DNA from: Trichomonas vaginalis G3
Lineage: Eukaryota > Parabasalia > Trichomonadida > Trichomonadidae
DNA: 64,000 nucleotides
Direction: 5' to 3'
Assembly: GCF_026262505.1 (NCBI RefSeq)
Contig: NC_067204.1
Location: forward strand, 7,225,797-7,289,796
Part shown: positions 33,962 through 42,968 of the stretch, in pieces
Position numbering within the stretch: the first letter of the stretch is position 1
Layout of the letters: every line of letters starts with the position of its first letter
Program-made: the position numbers and the translations under genes
The notes under the pieces: generated by a model
The model's database searches: none
What the model was told of the DNA's origin: nothing
The model's input: only the letters and a program-made list of their open reading frames with translations

Positions 33962-34960
33962 GAACTTAGATTTTCGTTCTTCACTCTGTATAGTTGTCCA
34001 TTCAGCGAAACTAACACCCGCATTCGCTAAGCTGAAAATGAAATTCAGTGGATCGAACTTAATTCCACCTTCTTTTTCAATTTCAACGAACTCACTAACA
34101 TGAGATTTTAAGTATTCTTTCGTTAAAATTGTTTTCCCCGATGTTATGTCATTAACGAAACTATCACCGTCAAAAGTTAACGAATTCAATTTCGTCGTTG
34201 ATGCTTTTATTTCATACACCGCTTTATCAATAGTTTTTGGCTCACCTTCTTTAGAAGCATATGAAACATTAATGAATGAATTATATGTATTCGTGAATGA
34301 ATTAAAATCAATGATTTTCATTAATGACGCCTTTAATGATTCATTTACTGTCGAATCCCTTAAAGTAATTAATGAACTGTCATTTATGAAAGGTACACTG
34401 CAAACCGTCGAGTTTGGATCAAATGCTGTAGTTGGTGCAGGAATATTAATGATATAAGTCATTAAATCATTAAGTGACGTAAATAATGTTGTCGTTTTTG
34501 ATTTAATTTCTTTAGCATCTGTTATATACGGTAATTTTATTTCTGTAGTTTCTGAATTAAAGATATTCGCTAAAATGTTTTGTAAACTGTTTTGAACAGC
34601 TGTGTAAACCGTTGAATCCGGAACTCTTACGATTTCACCGTCCTTAATAAAAGGCATTGCACATGGTGTAGTGCTTGGGTCAAATCTTTTTGGGTTATGA
34701 TTCAACATATATTCTAATGCTTCATAAACAGACCTATATACGGTTGTATTATCTTTTTCAATAATTTCACCGTCCTTTATAAACGGCATAGTACATGGAG
34801 TTAAAATAGGGTCAAACTTTTCATAGTCCTTCCATGTTATGTATTTCTCAGTATTTCCATCAGTGATAACAATATATTTGTCAGTAAGTGTGAGAGAGTA
34901 TTGACCAAAATATAAACGTTTAGCTCTGTCAGCTTCATACGCATATGCAGCTATACTCAT
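33962..34960 (-). pseudogene. Maverick C fibre-like gene, cut at its 3' end
   Basis: About 330 codons open from MSIAAYAYEADRAKRLYFGQ. It has three imperfect repeats of the type TPCTMPFIKDGEII / TPCAMPFIKDGEIV / TVCSVPFINDSSLI, each followed by a helical stretch starting TTVYRSVYEAL or similar. The repeats suggest an elongated trimeric shaft protein. The 3' end is defined by the insertion border. Maverick A keeps only the beginning of the equivalent gene at 20583-20881. Confidence 0.6.
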
Positions 34961-34977
34961 ATTTTAATGAGAATAAA
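34961..34977. promoter_or_regulatory. 17 bp divergent promoter region (Maverick C)
   Basis: ATTTTAATGAGAATAAA separates the two divergent ATGs, the same spacing and sequence as at 20882-20898. Confidence 0.45.
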
Positions 34978-35754
34978 ATGTTGTTCTATTTGCAAAGTAC
35001 AGACCCAAACGAATACGGGACAGTAAAGCTACAAACAAACTTAGGTCTACAGAATGAGGCGCTTGCATTCAGAATGGTTGACTTCAATACTATCGCTTCA
35101 TTCGTTATAACAGATGAAACAGATTTCATGGAGATTGAAATAGATGGAAAGAAGCACGAGATAAGATTTCACAATAATGTAGAATATAAGATGGAAACAT
35201 TAGCTGGAGTGTTAAATGCTCTCATAAATACTACAATAAACAAGGATAACGAAGAAAACTTAATGAATGTTAAACTTATTGCAGGAGTTTTGAAGTTCAG
35301 TTATGCGAAGGAGTTTAAGATAACACGAATGAGTCATAGAGTACAATTGCTTCTGGGAGCATACCATATGACATTTCCTTTGAAAAGTGTTGACAAAACG
35401 ATTGAGATGAAATCTGTTCCATACGTATGTTATGGTAATTGTTTATACATTGAGTCTAAAATAGCTAATGTCACAGGTATTTCAGGAGTTAATAGTAAAG
35501 GTTCAGTAGAATATAAGTCTTTCTGTTATGCAGTAAATTCAATGTTCATTCCAAACGTTCCTGTCATAGCAACTCATTTAGGTAAATGGGTTCGCATTAG
35601 TCCTCATAATTTGAAAGACATGCAATTCAGACTTGTTGACTTTCAGGGCGAGCCTGTAGAACTGAAGGCACCAGTGCGAATGACTGTTGAAGTTGACTTT
35701 TTAGAAAATATTAAATGCAACGGCTTACAAGAGAACTCAGAGCTAAAAATATAA
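34978..35754 (+). CDS. Maverick C minor capsid (penton-like) protein, 258 aa
   Basis: I chose the ATG giving MLFYLQSTDPNEYGTVKLQ rather than an upstream in-frame start, because the upstream one overlaps the divergent gene's start. It is beta-rich throughout. The C-terminal strand block FRLVDFQGEPVELKAPVRMT parallels LTLVDANFVPVKLLCP in the Maverick D protein at 48781. A penton or minor jelly-roll capsid role is inferred from this similarity and the neighbours. It is open throughout, unlike the Maverick A copy. Confidence 0.6.
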   Translation: MLFYLQSTDPNEYGTVKLQTNLGLQNEALAFRMVDFNTIASFVITDETDFMEIEIDGKKHEIRFHNNVEYKMETLAGVLNALINTTINKDNEENLMNVKLIAGVLKFSYAKEFKITRMSHRVQLLLGAYHMTFPLKSVDKTIEMKSVPYVCYGNCLYIESKIANVTGISGVNSKGSVEYKSFCYAVNSMFIPNVPVIATHLGKWVRISPHNLKDMQFRLVDFQGEPVELKAPVRMTVEVDFLENIKCNGLQENSELKI

Positions 35755-35957
35755 AGTATGAATGTTATATTTTAGGTCATGAACTTTGGTTGTTGCTGTT
35801 TGATGAAACAAATGAGTTAGTTATGTCAGTCAAGAGAACAGAAAAATATTGTGTTAGTGAAAACTGCACCAAGTCAATAAGATTAGGTTTGCATTATGAA
35901 GATGAGTTCGATACTGTTGAAGAAGTTTTGGATAGATACTATAAGTTGTTAACTTGA
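35715..35957 (+). CDS. Maverick C small conserved ORF, 80 aa
   Basis: Sister of 21623-21892 without the hairpin insert: the motif RTEK is directly followed by YCVSENCTKS. Overlaps the preceding gene by about 40 bp. The end (YYKLLT) lies at the edge of a different palindromic insertion. Function unknown. Confidence 0.6.
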   Translation: MQRLTRELRAKNIKYECYILGHELWLLLFDETNELVMSVKRTEKYCVSENCTKSIRLGLHYEDEFDTVEEVLDRYYKLLT

Positions 35958-36012
35958 AATTTTTTTGACTGACGGCGCAAAGCGCCAAGATGGACTCAAA
36001 GAGCCCTCCTGA
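35950..36012. repeat. About 60 nt insert with two AAA-loop hairpins
   Basis: Present in Maverick C but absent from Maverick A, where the flanks meet near 21890. It contains GGCGC-AAA-GCGCC (35974-35986, perfect) and GGACTC-AAA-GAGCCC (one mismatch), enclosed by the direct repeat GACTG. Confidence 0.75.
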
Positions 36013-36017
36013 CTGCT

Positions 36018-36659
36018 TTAATTTACTAAAACATATTTCAAACAAAGTTTATATTCTGTTGAAAGTTTTGTATATTCATTCGAATATTTATACTTAAACT
36101 CAACTCCTGTAGTTCCTGGTGTTTCAATGATGCGGATGTTACCTATTTTCATGAATAGTGGAGTTTGACCACAGCATTCGATTTCAGGGTCGAGATAGTC
36201 AATGACACATTGTTTCCCTGTTATTCGTGAGATAACATTTTCAAGGTCCTCCTTTGTTAGAATTATTTGGTTCTTGCTTATAAGATTTGTCAAAAGCTTC
36301 TTATCGTCTTTGAGTAAAATTGTTTGGTATAACTGAAGAAGGTAATGGTCTACGTTATCTGAAGGATTTGTTTGAACATTTGTGTAAGGATTGTCGTTGG
36401 CTTCTCTTGAAAGAATTTGGTCCAGTGGTGGATACTCTAACTTAACATCTGATGTAGCGTTAGCGTTTGAAGCTGTGTTTAAATTCACGGCGCCATGCTC
36501 CAAGACCGAAGGTCCCGACTTAAGTTCTGGTTCTTTTTCTTTCAAACACTCTGAACTATAGTTCTTTATGACAATATTGTTTGTCGTTCGTGAGTCAACA
36601 TTTGATGTTGGTTCAATTGGAACATTAACGGCACCAGCTAAGATGGATTTGCTTTTCAT
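36018..36659 (-). CDS. Maverick C conserved CCG-motif protein, 213 aa
   Basis: Nearly identical to 21889-22503, but with nine extra residues, GPSVLEHGA, encoded by a 27 nt hairpin insert in the low-complexity N-terminal third. The conserved block YLDPEIECCGQTPLFMKIG is intact. Function unknown. Confidence 0.65.
   Translation of the reverse strand: MKSKSILAGAVNVPIEPTSNVDSRTTNNIVIKNYSSECLKEKEPELKSGPSVLEHGAVNLNTASNANATSDVKLEYPPLDQILSREANDNPYTNVQTNPSDNVDHYLLQLYQTILLKDDKKLLTNLISKNQIILTKEDLENVISRITGKQCVIDYLDPEIECCGQTPLFMKIGNIRIIETPGTTGVEFKYKYSNEYTKLSTEYKLCLKYVLVN
36491..36517. repeat. 27 nt palindromic insert, in frame
   Basis: The insert contains GACC-GAA-GGTC (36504-36514). Maverick A reads straight across the site (AATTCACGG then ATTTCAG, near 22360), giving the empty version. 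The length is exactly nine codons. Confidence 0.8.
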
Positions 36660-36684
36660 TTCATATAGAATAAAAACCTTTTAT

Positions 36685-37086
36685 ATGTATGAAATGAACA
36701 ATATACTCGACAAGGGTTTGAATGTAAAGCTAACGAATGAAAATATTGTTGAATTCACTGAGACAGGTGCTGTGTATAAAGATGTAGAACTATTGAACAA
36801 AAGAGCTAAGGGAAGAAGCAGGAACATGAACAAAGGGTGGAAGCCTATAAAAATTTATGTCAATGATGGCTCAGGAGGTTCAAACATAAAGTATGCAGAA
36901 AGTTATAGAGTTTATGCTCTCAAAGGTGAAAAGCCTTCATTTAAGAACAGCTATTCTAACGCATATCCTCAAAAGCTAACGGATGGGGAATTGGATGATA
37001 TGAATGACACCAAAAATATTAACAGAAATGGCGACAGAGATGCATGGAATTTGTTTACCATCAGTCAATTGAAGGTTAAACTTTAA
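36685..37086 (+). CDS. Maverick C hypothetical protein, 133 aa
   Basis: Sister of 22529-22924, from MYEMNNILDKGLNVKL to FTISQLKVKL. Separated by 25 bp from the divergent CCG gene. Polar, no recognised domain. Confidence 0.6.
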   Translation: MYEMNNILDKGLNVKLTNENIVEFTETGAVYKDVELLNKRAKGRSRNMNKGWKPIKIYVNDGSGGSNIKYAESYRVYALKGEKPSFKNSYSNAYPQKLTDGELDDMNDTKNINRNGDRDAWNLFTISQLKVKL

Positions 37087-37302
37087 AACAATGTTGGTCG
37101 TTCCCATGGAATATTTTTGACTTTAATGGTATTAGTCATGATATGAATCTCAAGGTATGAACGAGGAGAGATGAGAGACTTATATGCTTCCCAAATTTCT
37201 TCAAAAGGTAATGTTATACCTGACTGTTTCCAAATGAGTTCAATATCATAACGTGAGAAACCTTGAAAGATAACGAAGTCAGTTATGAGACGTTTTATGT
37301 TT
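37083..37302 (-). pseudogene. Maverick C packaging ATPase, C-terminal piece
   Basis: Matches the last part of the Maverick A ATPase gene (22930-23150), ending KVKNIPWERPTLF. It is cut by the insertion border, beyond which the host gene resumes. Confidence 0.7.
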
Positions 37303-37650
37303 AAACAGTTTCGGTTCAGAATTGCGTCAATCGATGATTTTGGAATATTTGCCATATTCAAAGAGAAAATGAATACATATATTCAAGAACGCAAAGAAAT
37401 TTTACCTAACAAAGAGCTCGAAGAAATGAGAGAATTTGTTGATGGTGCAAAATCAGAGGAATTCAAGATCTTTGACCCAAGAACACAAAAAATGGTTCCC
37501 TATGATGAAAAAGTTCTTCGAAGATTATCGATTCATATCAGAAATCAATTCTTTGAACCTCATTTTGGAGCACAAATTCTTGGAGTATTTTGTGACTGTT
37601 TTGATGATAATCATTTGTGGTATGTTCACATTTTAAGTGGATTAGAATAA
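37303..37650 (+). pseudogene. Host gene, 3' part, split by Maverick C
   Basis: Open from KQFRFRIASIDDFGIFAIFK to the stop after VHILSGLE. DNA identity with Maverick A stops at 37305, and the following sequence reads as ordinary host coding sequence. It is the likely continuation of 33722-33961. No known domain. Confidence 0.6.
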
Positions 37651-38241
37651 ATCAACTATAATGAAAGGTGACCAAACTATTTTTTGAAAGTCCGCCATAA
37701 CTTTAATGGTACTATTTCAGCGTGTACAATGAATACAAAAATTCTAAGAGTGCCACATAAAATAGTACTTTAGACTTGAGGTAATGCTACCAAGCAAATG
37801 TTAAAAAGATGACTTTAGTGTTTTGATAATCAAAGATTAAAATCATTATTGTCTAAATCAATAATCATAACGACAGAAGTTAATGTTTTTTCATCAGTGC
37901 TTTAAATCCACTTTTAAAAGTATACCTCAAAAATCAAAATATCAAAAAAAATTGGCCGATAGGTTTGGCTTTAATTTTTGTCTGCTTTTATGATTTGATA
38001 TGGATGTTATAATTTTAAAAGTTGAGCCAAATTCACCAATAGATTTTTGAGATTTGCAAATACTCAATAATTTTCAGAGTGTTATCTTTTATTAAAAGAA
38101 CTATTTGGTTTCAGTATCATATAAATTGATATTTACTTTCTATTTGAACCTTCATTTAGCTAATGATTTAATAATACAGATTTCATCTAGTCCTTATAAG
38201 AGAATTTTGAATTTGTTATAATAAAAAAACAAACATATATA
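37651..38241. other. Host intergenic region, no gene seen
   Basis: AT-rich; the mariner element is inserted at a TA at its right end. No ORF or repeat recognised. Confidence 0.5.
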
Positions 38242-38269
38242 TAGGGTGTCCAAAGGTGCGTTTAGCACA
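38242..38269 (+). repeat. mariner left terminal inverted repeat
   Basis: Matches the reverse complement of 39517-39544 except one C/T difference in AAAGGTGCGTTTAGCACA. Confidence 0.9.
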
Positions 38270-38448
38270 GCGCTCTATATGAGATTATTAAAGGAGATAT
38301 ATGCTGATTATAAATATATAATAAAAAATATGAATATATGTATATGATGAGTAAGTTGTATTTTGGCGCCATGCCGGGATATAAAATGAATTTTGAGACA
38401 AGAGGCGGTTTCGCGGGAAATTTTGGCGGGATTTTTTTCATTTTTTTA

Positions 38449-39464
38449 ATGAATCATAAAGAAAACATCCTCGCTCTTGCAAAAAAATGCAAAGACTGTA
38501 AAAAATCTACGAGACATTGGTAAAATGCTTCGGTATGGATGCTCCTAGCTATTCCACTGTAACGTATCATGTTAGGATGTATCACTTCATGAACAAAAAG
38601 GCGCCCATCATAAAAATTGACAAAAAATCGCCGGATCAAAGAAAAATCAAAGCAATTCTTCAAGCGCTAGATGAAGACCCAAGAGCATCACTCAGAAGGA
38701 TAGAGGAGATGACAAAGATACCATGTACAACAGTCAGTTATTATCTGCACAATTATTTGAACTACAAACTAGCGTATACACGTTGGGTTCCGCACAACCT
38801 TAATTCAGTTCAAAAAAAATCTAGAGTCCAATCTTCGAAAGAGCTCCTCTCTATATTGCGTGCGTATCAATCCAAGAAGTTTCGCTTTTTAGTAACAGGG
38901 GACGAGTCTTGGTTTCAATATGCAACAGAAGCCAAAATCATGTGGATCCCGAAGGATGAAAATCCGCAAACATTCCCGAAGAAAAAAATTGACACACCAA
39001 TGATGATGTTGTCGGTTTTTTGGGGCGTGAATGGCATCATCGCAATTGATATTCTTCAAAAACCTAATACGATGAATGCTCAGTATCTAATTGACAATGT
39101 TCTTACTCAAATTATCAATTCTGATGAGTTTGAGAAATCCAAACAACAAAAACAAAAGTTTGCAATTCATTTTGATAATTCAAGAGTTCACAAAAGTCAT
39201 AAGGTAATGAATTACTTGGTGGAAAACAATGTCAAAGTTGTTCCAAACCCAATTTATTCACCTGATATTGCACCCTCTGACTTTTATTTATTCGGCACGC
39301 TAAAAAAGAGAGCTGAAGGACGCGAATTCGCGAGTCCAGATGATCTTGAAAATTTTGTAAGAGAGCAATTTGAGCAATTTTCTCATGATGATTTAAAGCG
39401 TGTCTTTGAAGCCTGGATCGATCGCTGCGAACGCGTGATTGAATCCAATGGTGATTATATTTAA
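38449..39464 (+). pseudogene. mariner transposase (DD34D) with one frame break
   Basis: Cut-and-paste transposase. The DDE core is open from codon TTG at 38517 to the stop at 39464. It has catalytic aspartates in VTGDESWFQ and HFDNSRVH and, 34 residues after the second, in SPDIAPSDFYLF, which is the DD34D spacing of mariner. WVPHNL and YSPDIAPSD are family signatures. The helix-turn-helix region starts at an ATG at 38449 (MNHKENILALAKKCKDCKK) but lies in another frame. The two meet at an A-run near 38501-38505, where one base appears to be missing. Either this copy is inactive or the A-run length is a sequencing error. Confidence 0.85.
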
Positions 39465-39516
39465 ATAAACTTTATATATATGTAACTTGTTTATTTCTAT
39501 TCGCAGTATTCAAGTT

Positions 39517-39544
39517 TGTGCTAAACACACCTTTGGACACCCTA
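39517..39544 (-). repeat. mariner right terminal inverted repeat
   Basis: Reads TGTGCTAAACACACCTTTGG and onward to CCCTA, followed by the TA duplication. Confidence 0.9.
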
Positions 39545-40299
39545 TAGCTTACACTTCTATAATAAAGATACCTTTTATAGAAATCAGTATGAAATGTGTT
39601 TTGGCTTATTGGAAGCATATCAGACATAATCGCCATAATCAAAAAAATCTATATACCCAATAAGTAATAAATTTGTCGATATAGATTTTCCATAAAATTA
39701 GTTTTTAGTCTGATCTTAAAATAAATTTAATTTTTTATAAAAAAAAATCACATTTAAAAGTACCTTTTTAGTAGCTCGAAATCCTGTTGGTGGATTTGGG
39801 GCGTACTTCAAAATTAGCTTTTCTTCTACATATGCAAGCTATATTTTAAATATGGGGCAAATCGGATCGGCGAAAGGAGTTTAGTTACCTTTCTATAATG
39901 ATTTTTTTTTAATTTTCCGAAGAAGTGATTCTACTCCCGATATGAGTAGCTTAGCATATCTGTTTATAATTATAAATACTTTGGCTTAGTCAAATATATC
40001 TATAAATATTGTTTGAATGTATTTCAGCAAAGTCAAATTCTAAATTCGACCATGAAGCCAAAAGTATCTTATGACTTGTAGCTATATTGCGCTCAAAAAG
40101 CATGATATTAGCTCTAAGAGGGTTTGTTGATGATGTAAAACCTTATTTCAGTGAAAATATTATGATACAAACAAATAATATTTAATAATAAGAACAAAAA
40201 ATCAATATATAACAAAATTAATTATAAAATAGGAATTTCTAATACTTTTTGAAGAAAAACTGGAAAATTTGATGAGAATTATTTTTTCTTCTTAAAGTT
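39545..40299. other. Host intergenic region, no gene seen
   Basis: AT-rich, with several A and T runs and no ORF of note. It lies downstream of the 343-residue gene, so it probably holds that gene's 3' end signals. Confidence 0.5.
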
Positions 40300-41331
40300 T
40301 TAAGAATTCATATCGTAATTTATTGAAGCCTCATCTTCAACAAGATCTTCCGCGTTCAGAGTTTTGAATTTCTCAAAGTTAAAATTCACGTCAAAAGGAA
40401 GACAGAGTTTCTCAAAAATAAACTTAAGATGGTTAGTAAAATCGATCAAACACGATCTTAAGTGTGTTATATCATCTTGAAAACAAAGAGAAGACTCCAT
40501 TAAATTTGATATCGTAAGACAAGAGGTAGAAATCGTAGATCTTAGGTTTGCTATTTGGTATGATGATGTAAGTCTTAATGGAATGCCTTTGGAAAGAATA
40601 GAAATTGCTAATGACGTAATTTGTATCATCGAATTTTTGAAAGTCTGAAAATCAAAGTTATCAAACCTCTTTGAAGCAGGTAGAGCAAAAGTGTCATCGA
40701 CAGTTTTCTTTGCATGAAACGCGATGGCATATAACTGGTTATATTTAACCATTGACTTATCCTGTGTAGTTCTACATCCACTTATCGACTTCTTTATTGT
40801 ATCTAGGCTTTCAAAAAGGAACTGAAACCCTTCCTGCATCAATTCATAATAACGTGTAGTTCCACTAGCGTTAATTGAGTGTGCTGACACTGCAAACTCC
40901 TCTAATTTCTTTGTTAATTTATTTGCGTGCTTCGAAAGATTCGTATTTTTGCGATCTTGGTTCAATTTTGATAACGAAGTTTTTGCGCGACGTGAATCTA
41001 GCTGTGATACTGTTAATGAATGGAATTTCTTAAAGTTTTCGGAGAGTTCTTGGAACTGTAATGAAAAATCGGTGAATATTCCATCGGGTAATTTGTTCAT
41101 GAAAAATTTATATGACTTAGTAAGCAGCGAAAACGAGTCTGCTGACGATTTCATTTCAACACAAGTGTTTTTTATCATTCTTGGAGCAACAATTGTGCGG
41201 ACAGTCCTCGCAGATGGAACTAATCTTTCGTTGGAATTAGTTAAAGCTGATAAAGGTCGTAAATTATTGTTGATTATTATTGGACTAATAGATCTAATCG
41301 ATGTATGTGGTCTATAAGTTAAAGGCCGCAT
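40300..41331 (-). CDS. Hypothetical host protein, 343 aa
   Basis: Open from MRPLTYRPHTSIRSISPIII to DEASINYDMNS. The first 50 residues are Arg/Ser-rich and disordered, and the remainder (about 60-320) is strongly alpha-helical, with a short coiled-coil-like stretch near LSKHANKLTKKLEEFA. The C-terminal end is acidic. No catalytic motif, signal peptide or membrane segment. I do not recognise the family; a structural or adaptor protein is possible. Unique host DNA surrounds it, with clean frames. Confidence 0.65.
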   Translation of the reverse strand: MRPLTYRPHTSIRSISPIIINNNLRPLSALTNSNERLVPSARTVRTIVAPRMIKNTCVEMKSSADSFSLLTKSYKFFMNKLPDGIFTDFSLQFQELSENFKKFHSLTVSQLDSRRAKTSLSKLNQDRKNTNLSKHANKLTKKLEEFAVSAHSINASGTTRYYELMQEGFQFLFESLDTIKKSISGCRTTQDKSMVKYNQLYAIAFHAKKTVDDTFALPASKRFDNFDFQTFKNSMIQITSLAISILSKGIPLRLTSSYQIANLRSTISTSCLTISNLMESSLCFQDDITHLRSCLIDFTNHLKFIFEKLCLPFDVNFNFEKFKTLNAEDLVEDEASINYDMNS

Positions 41332-42117
41332 TTTAAAAAGATTTTATTAAAATTTTCGTCACTTTTCTTCTTTACAAAATTTTCTTACATTTTGGAATTC
41401 CAATCAAGGAGAATGAGTGTTACTGCTGCTTTATGTAACTAGTAGAGTGATGAAAAGACCATGAATAATAAAAAATTATGTTATATCACAAATATCTTCC
41501 TTATTATCATTAATTCTATAAACATCTGTAATAAAAATTGATAAAGTATAATCTATATTAGTAAAATACTTGAATGAAAAAAGGATATGTAAAGTTTTTA
41601 TTCCAATTTATCAAAGATTTACCCGAAAAACTTCTTCATACTAAAATTCTAATCGACAAATGAGATTTTATGCGTTACTGCTAGTATTTATCATGAATTT
41701 TATCTTATGATTGAAATTTAGCATAACAGATTGATTTGTTTCAATTGATAATATGTTTTGTGAAAGTTATATGATATGTATATCTTATATTAGATTTTCA
41801 TATATTTTCATTTAGATTCCTTGTGAAATCTGTGAAATGACAAGAAATTTCATATGTGTAAAATTGTTTAATGAATGTATAATATTTGAATATTTAGTCA
41901 TTTAATAAGGAAATCTGATAAGAAATTATATTTCAGGATTTCATAGGCTTGTAATGTTAACGATACATTTCAAAGGCTCAGCATTACTTCAATTTGAAGT
42001 TTATTAAATGCGTATTTGATATTACCCTAAATTTGAATTCTCAAATTGGCGGAGGCTTAATCGACTAAAATTATGGAAATTAAAACGAAAAAAAAAAAAA
42101 AAAAAAAAAAAAAAGGT
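41332..42117. other. Host intergenic region ending in a 27 A run
   Basis: AT-rich with no gene. The last 30 bases before Maverick D are an uninterrupted run of 27 A (42088-42114) followed by GGT. This may be the target site or an assembly-sensitive spot. Confidence 0.6.
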
Positions 42118-42152
42118 AGTGGGGCTCCCAGGCACTTCGTGCCTTCTAGCCC
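42118..42152. repeat. Maverick D left terminus with hairpin
   Basis: AGTGGGGCT, then GGCAC-TTC-GTGCC inside an outer GGGCT/AGCCC stem. The inner stem differs from the Maverick B terminus (GGCGC-AAC-GCGCC) by a paired change on both arms, so the structure is kept while the sequence changes. GAGGATGA follows, as GAGGACGA does in Maverick B. Confidence 0.75.
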
Positions 42153-42179
42153 TGAGGATGAATGAGTATAAATGAAGTT

Positions 42180-42968
42180 TTTATTCGGAAAATTGTTATT
42201 CTTTATATAAATGTTTTGTCAAGACTTCTTCGTAAATGTTTTGTCAAGACTTCTTCGTAAATGTTTTGTCAAGACTTCTTCGTAAAGACTTTGTCAAGAC
42301 TTCTTCGTAAATGTTTTGTCAAGACTTCTTCGTAAAGACTTTGTCAAGACTTCTTCGTAAATGTTTTGTCAAGACTTCTTCGTAATGAGCGTAAATGACC
42401 CAAAAATATAATTTAGGTGAAGAGGTGAGATGTCACCTCTTTTCTAACCTCTTTTCTCACCTCTTGAATTTTCATGAAATTTACACCAAAAATAATGTTT
42501 ATGTTAGAATGTTAGATCTAACACCTTTTCTAACATGTTTTCTAACATCGTGAATTTTCATGAAATTTACACCAAAAATAATGTTTATGTTAGAATGTTA
42601 GATCTAACACCTTTTCTAACATGTTTTCTAACATCGTGAATTTTCATGAAATTTTACACCAAAAATATACTACTAGGGTCATTTACGAAGAAATCTCAAC
42701 AAAGTCTTTACGATGAAATCTTAACAAAACATAGACAAGAAAGTTCATGAGAAATTAGATGAAGAAGTCTTAACAAAGTCTTTACGAAGAAATTCATGAG
42801 TTTTCTACGATGTTAGAAAACATGTTAGAAAAGGTGTTAGATCTAACATTCTAACATAAACATTATTTTTTGGTCATTTACACTCATTACGATGAAATCT
42901 TAACAAAGTCTTTACGAAGAAGTCATAACAAAACATCTGTCAAAAACCGCTTTTTAACTTCACTTAAA
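42180..42968. repeat. Maverick D subterminal repeat block
   Basis: About seven tandem 25 bp units (AAGACTTCTTCGTAAATGTT plus TTGTC, 42221-42385), then GGTGAGATGTCACC and repeats built on GTTAGATCTAAC. The second half (42670-42920) carries inverted versions of both (ACGAAGAAATC.., GTTAGAAAAGGTGTTAGATC), making a large imperfect inverted repeat. No gene before 42969. Confidence 0.75.

Larger units (their letters stand above)
33962..37302. mobile_element. Maverick C internal fragment inside a host gene
   Basis: Fossil 3.3 kb internal piece of a Maverick, nearly identical at the DNA level to about 20880-23150 of Maverick A. Parts: fibre-like gene (-), minor capsid (+), small ORF (+), CCG protein (-), 133-residue protein (+), C-terminal ATPase piece (-). 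Neither element terminus is present. Both borders carry AAA and no clear 5-6 bp target duplication. Its internal genes look mostly whole and both edge genes are cut. The near-identity to Maverick A indicates a recent event. Confidence 0.75.
38242..39544 (+). mobile_element. mariner transposon (Tc1/mariner, Tvmar-like), 1303 bp
   Basis: DNA transposon bounded by inverted repeats TAGGGTGTCCAAAGGTG... (38242-38269 and 39517-39544, one mismatch in 28 bp). It is flanked by a TA target duplication at 38240-38241 and 39545-39546. The size is usual for mariner. The near-perfect ends imply a young copy. The single gene inside is transposase. Confidence 0.9.

Noticed and set aside
42088-42114. Poly(A) run as the tail of a LINE or retrogene
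   Set aside because: The sequence before it shows no reverse transcriptase or gene remnant, and what follows is a Maverick terminus.
42221-42385. Regular 25 bp repeats resembling a CRISPR array
   Set aside because: Repeats abut without unique spacers, no cas genes are present and the context is eukaryotic.
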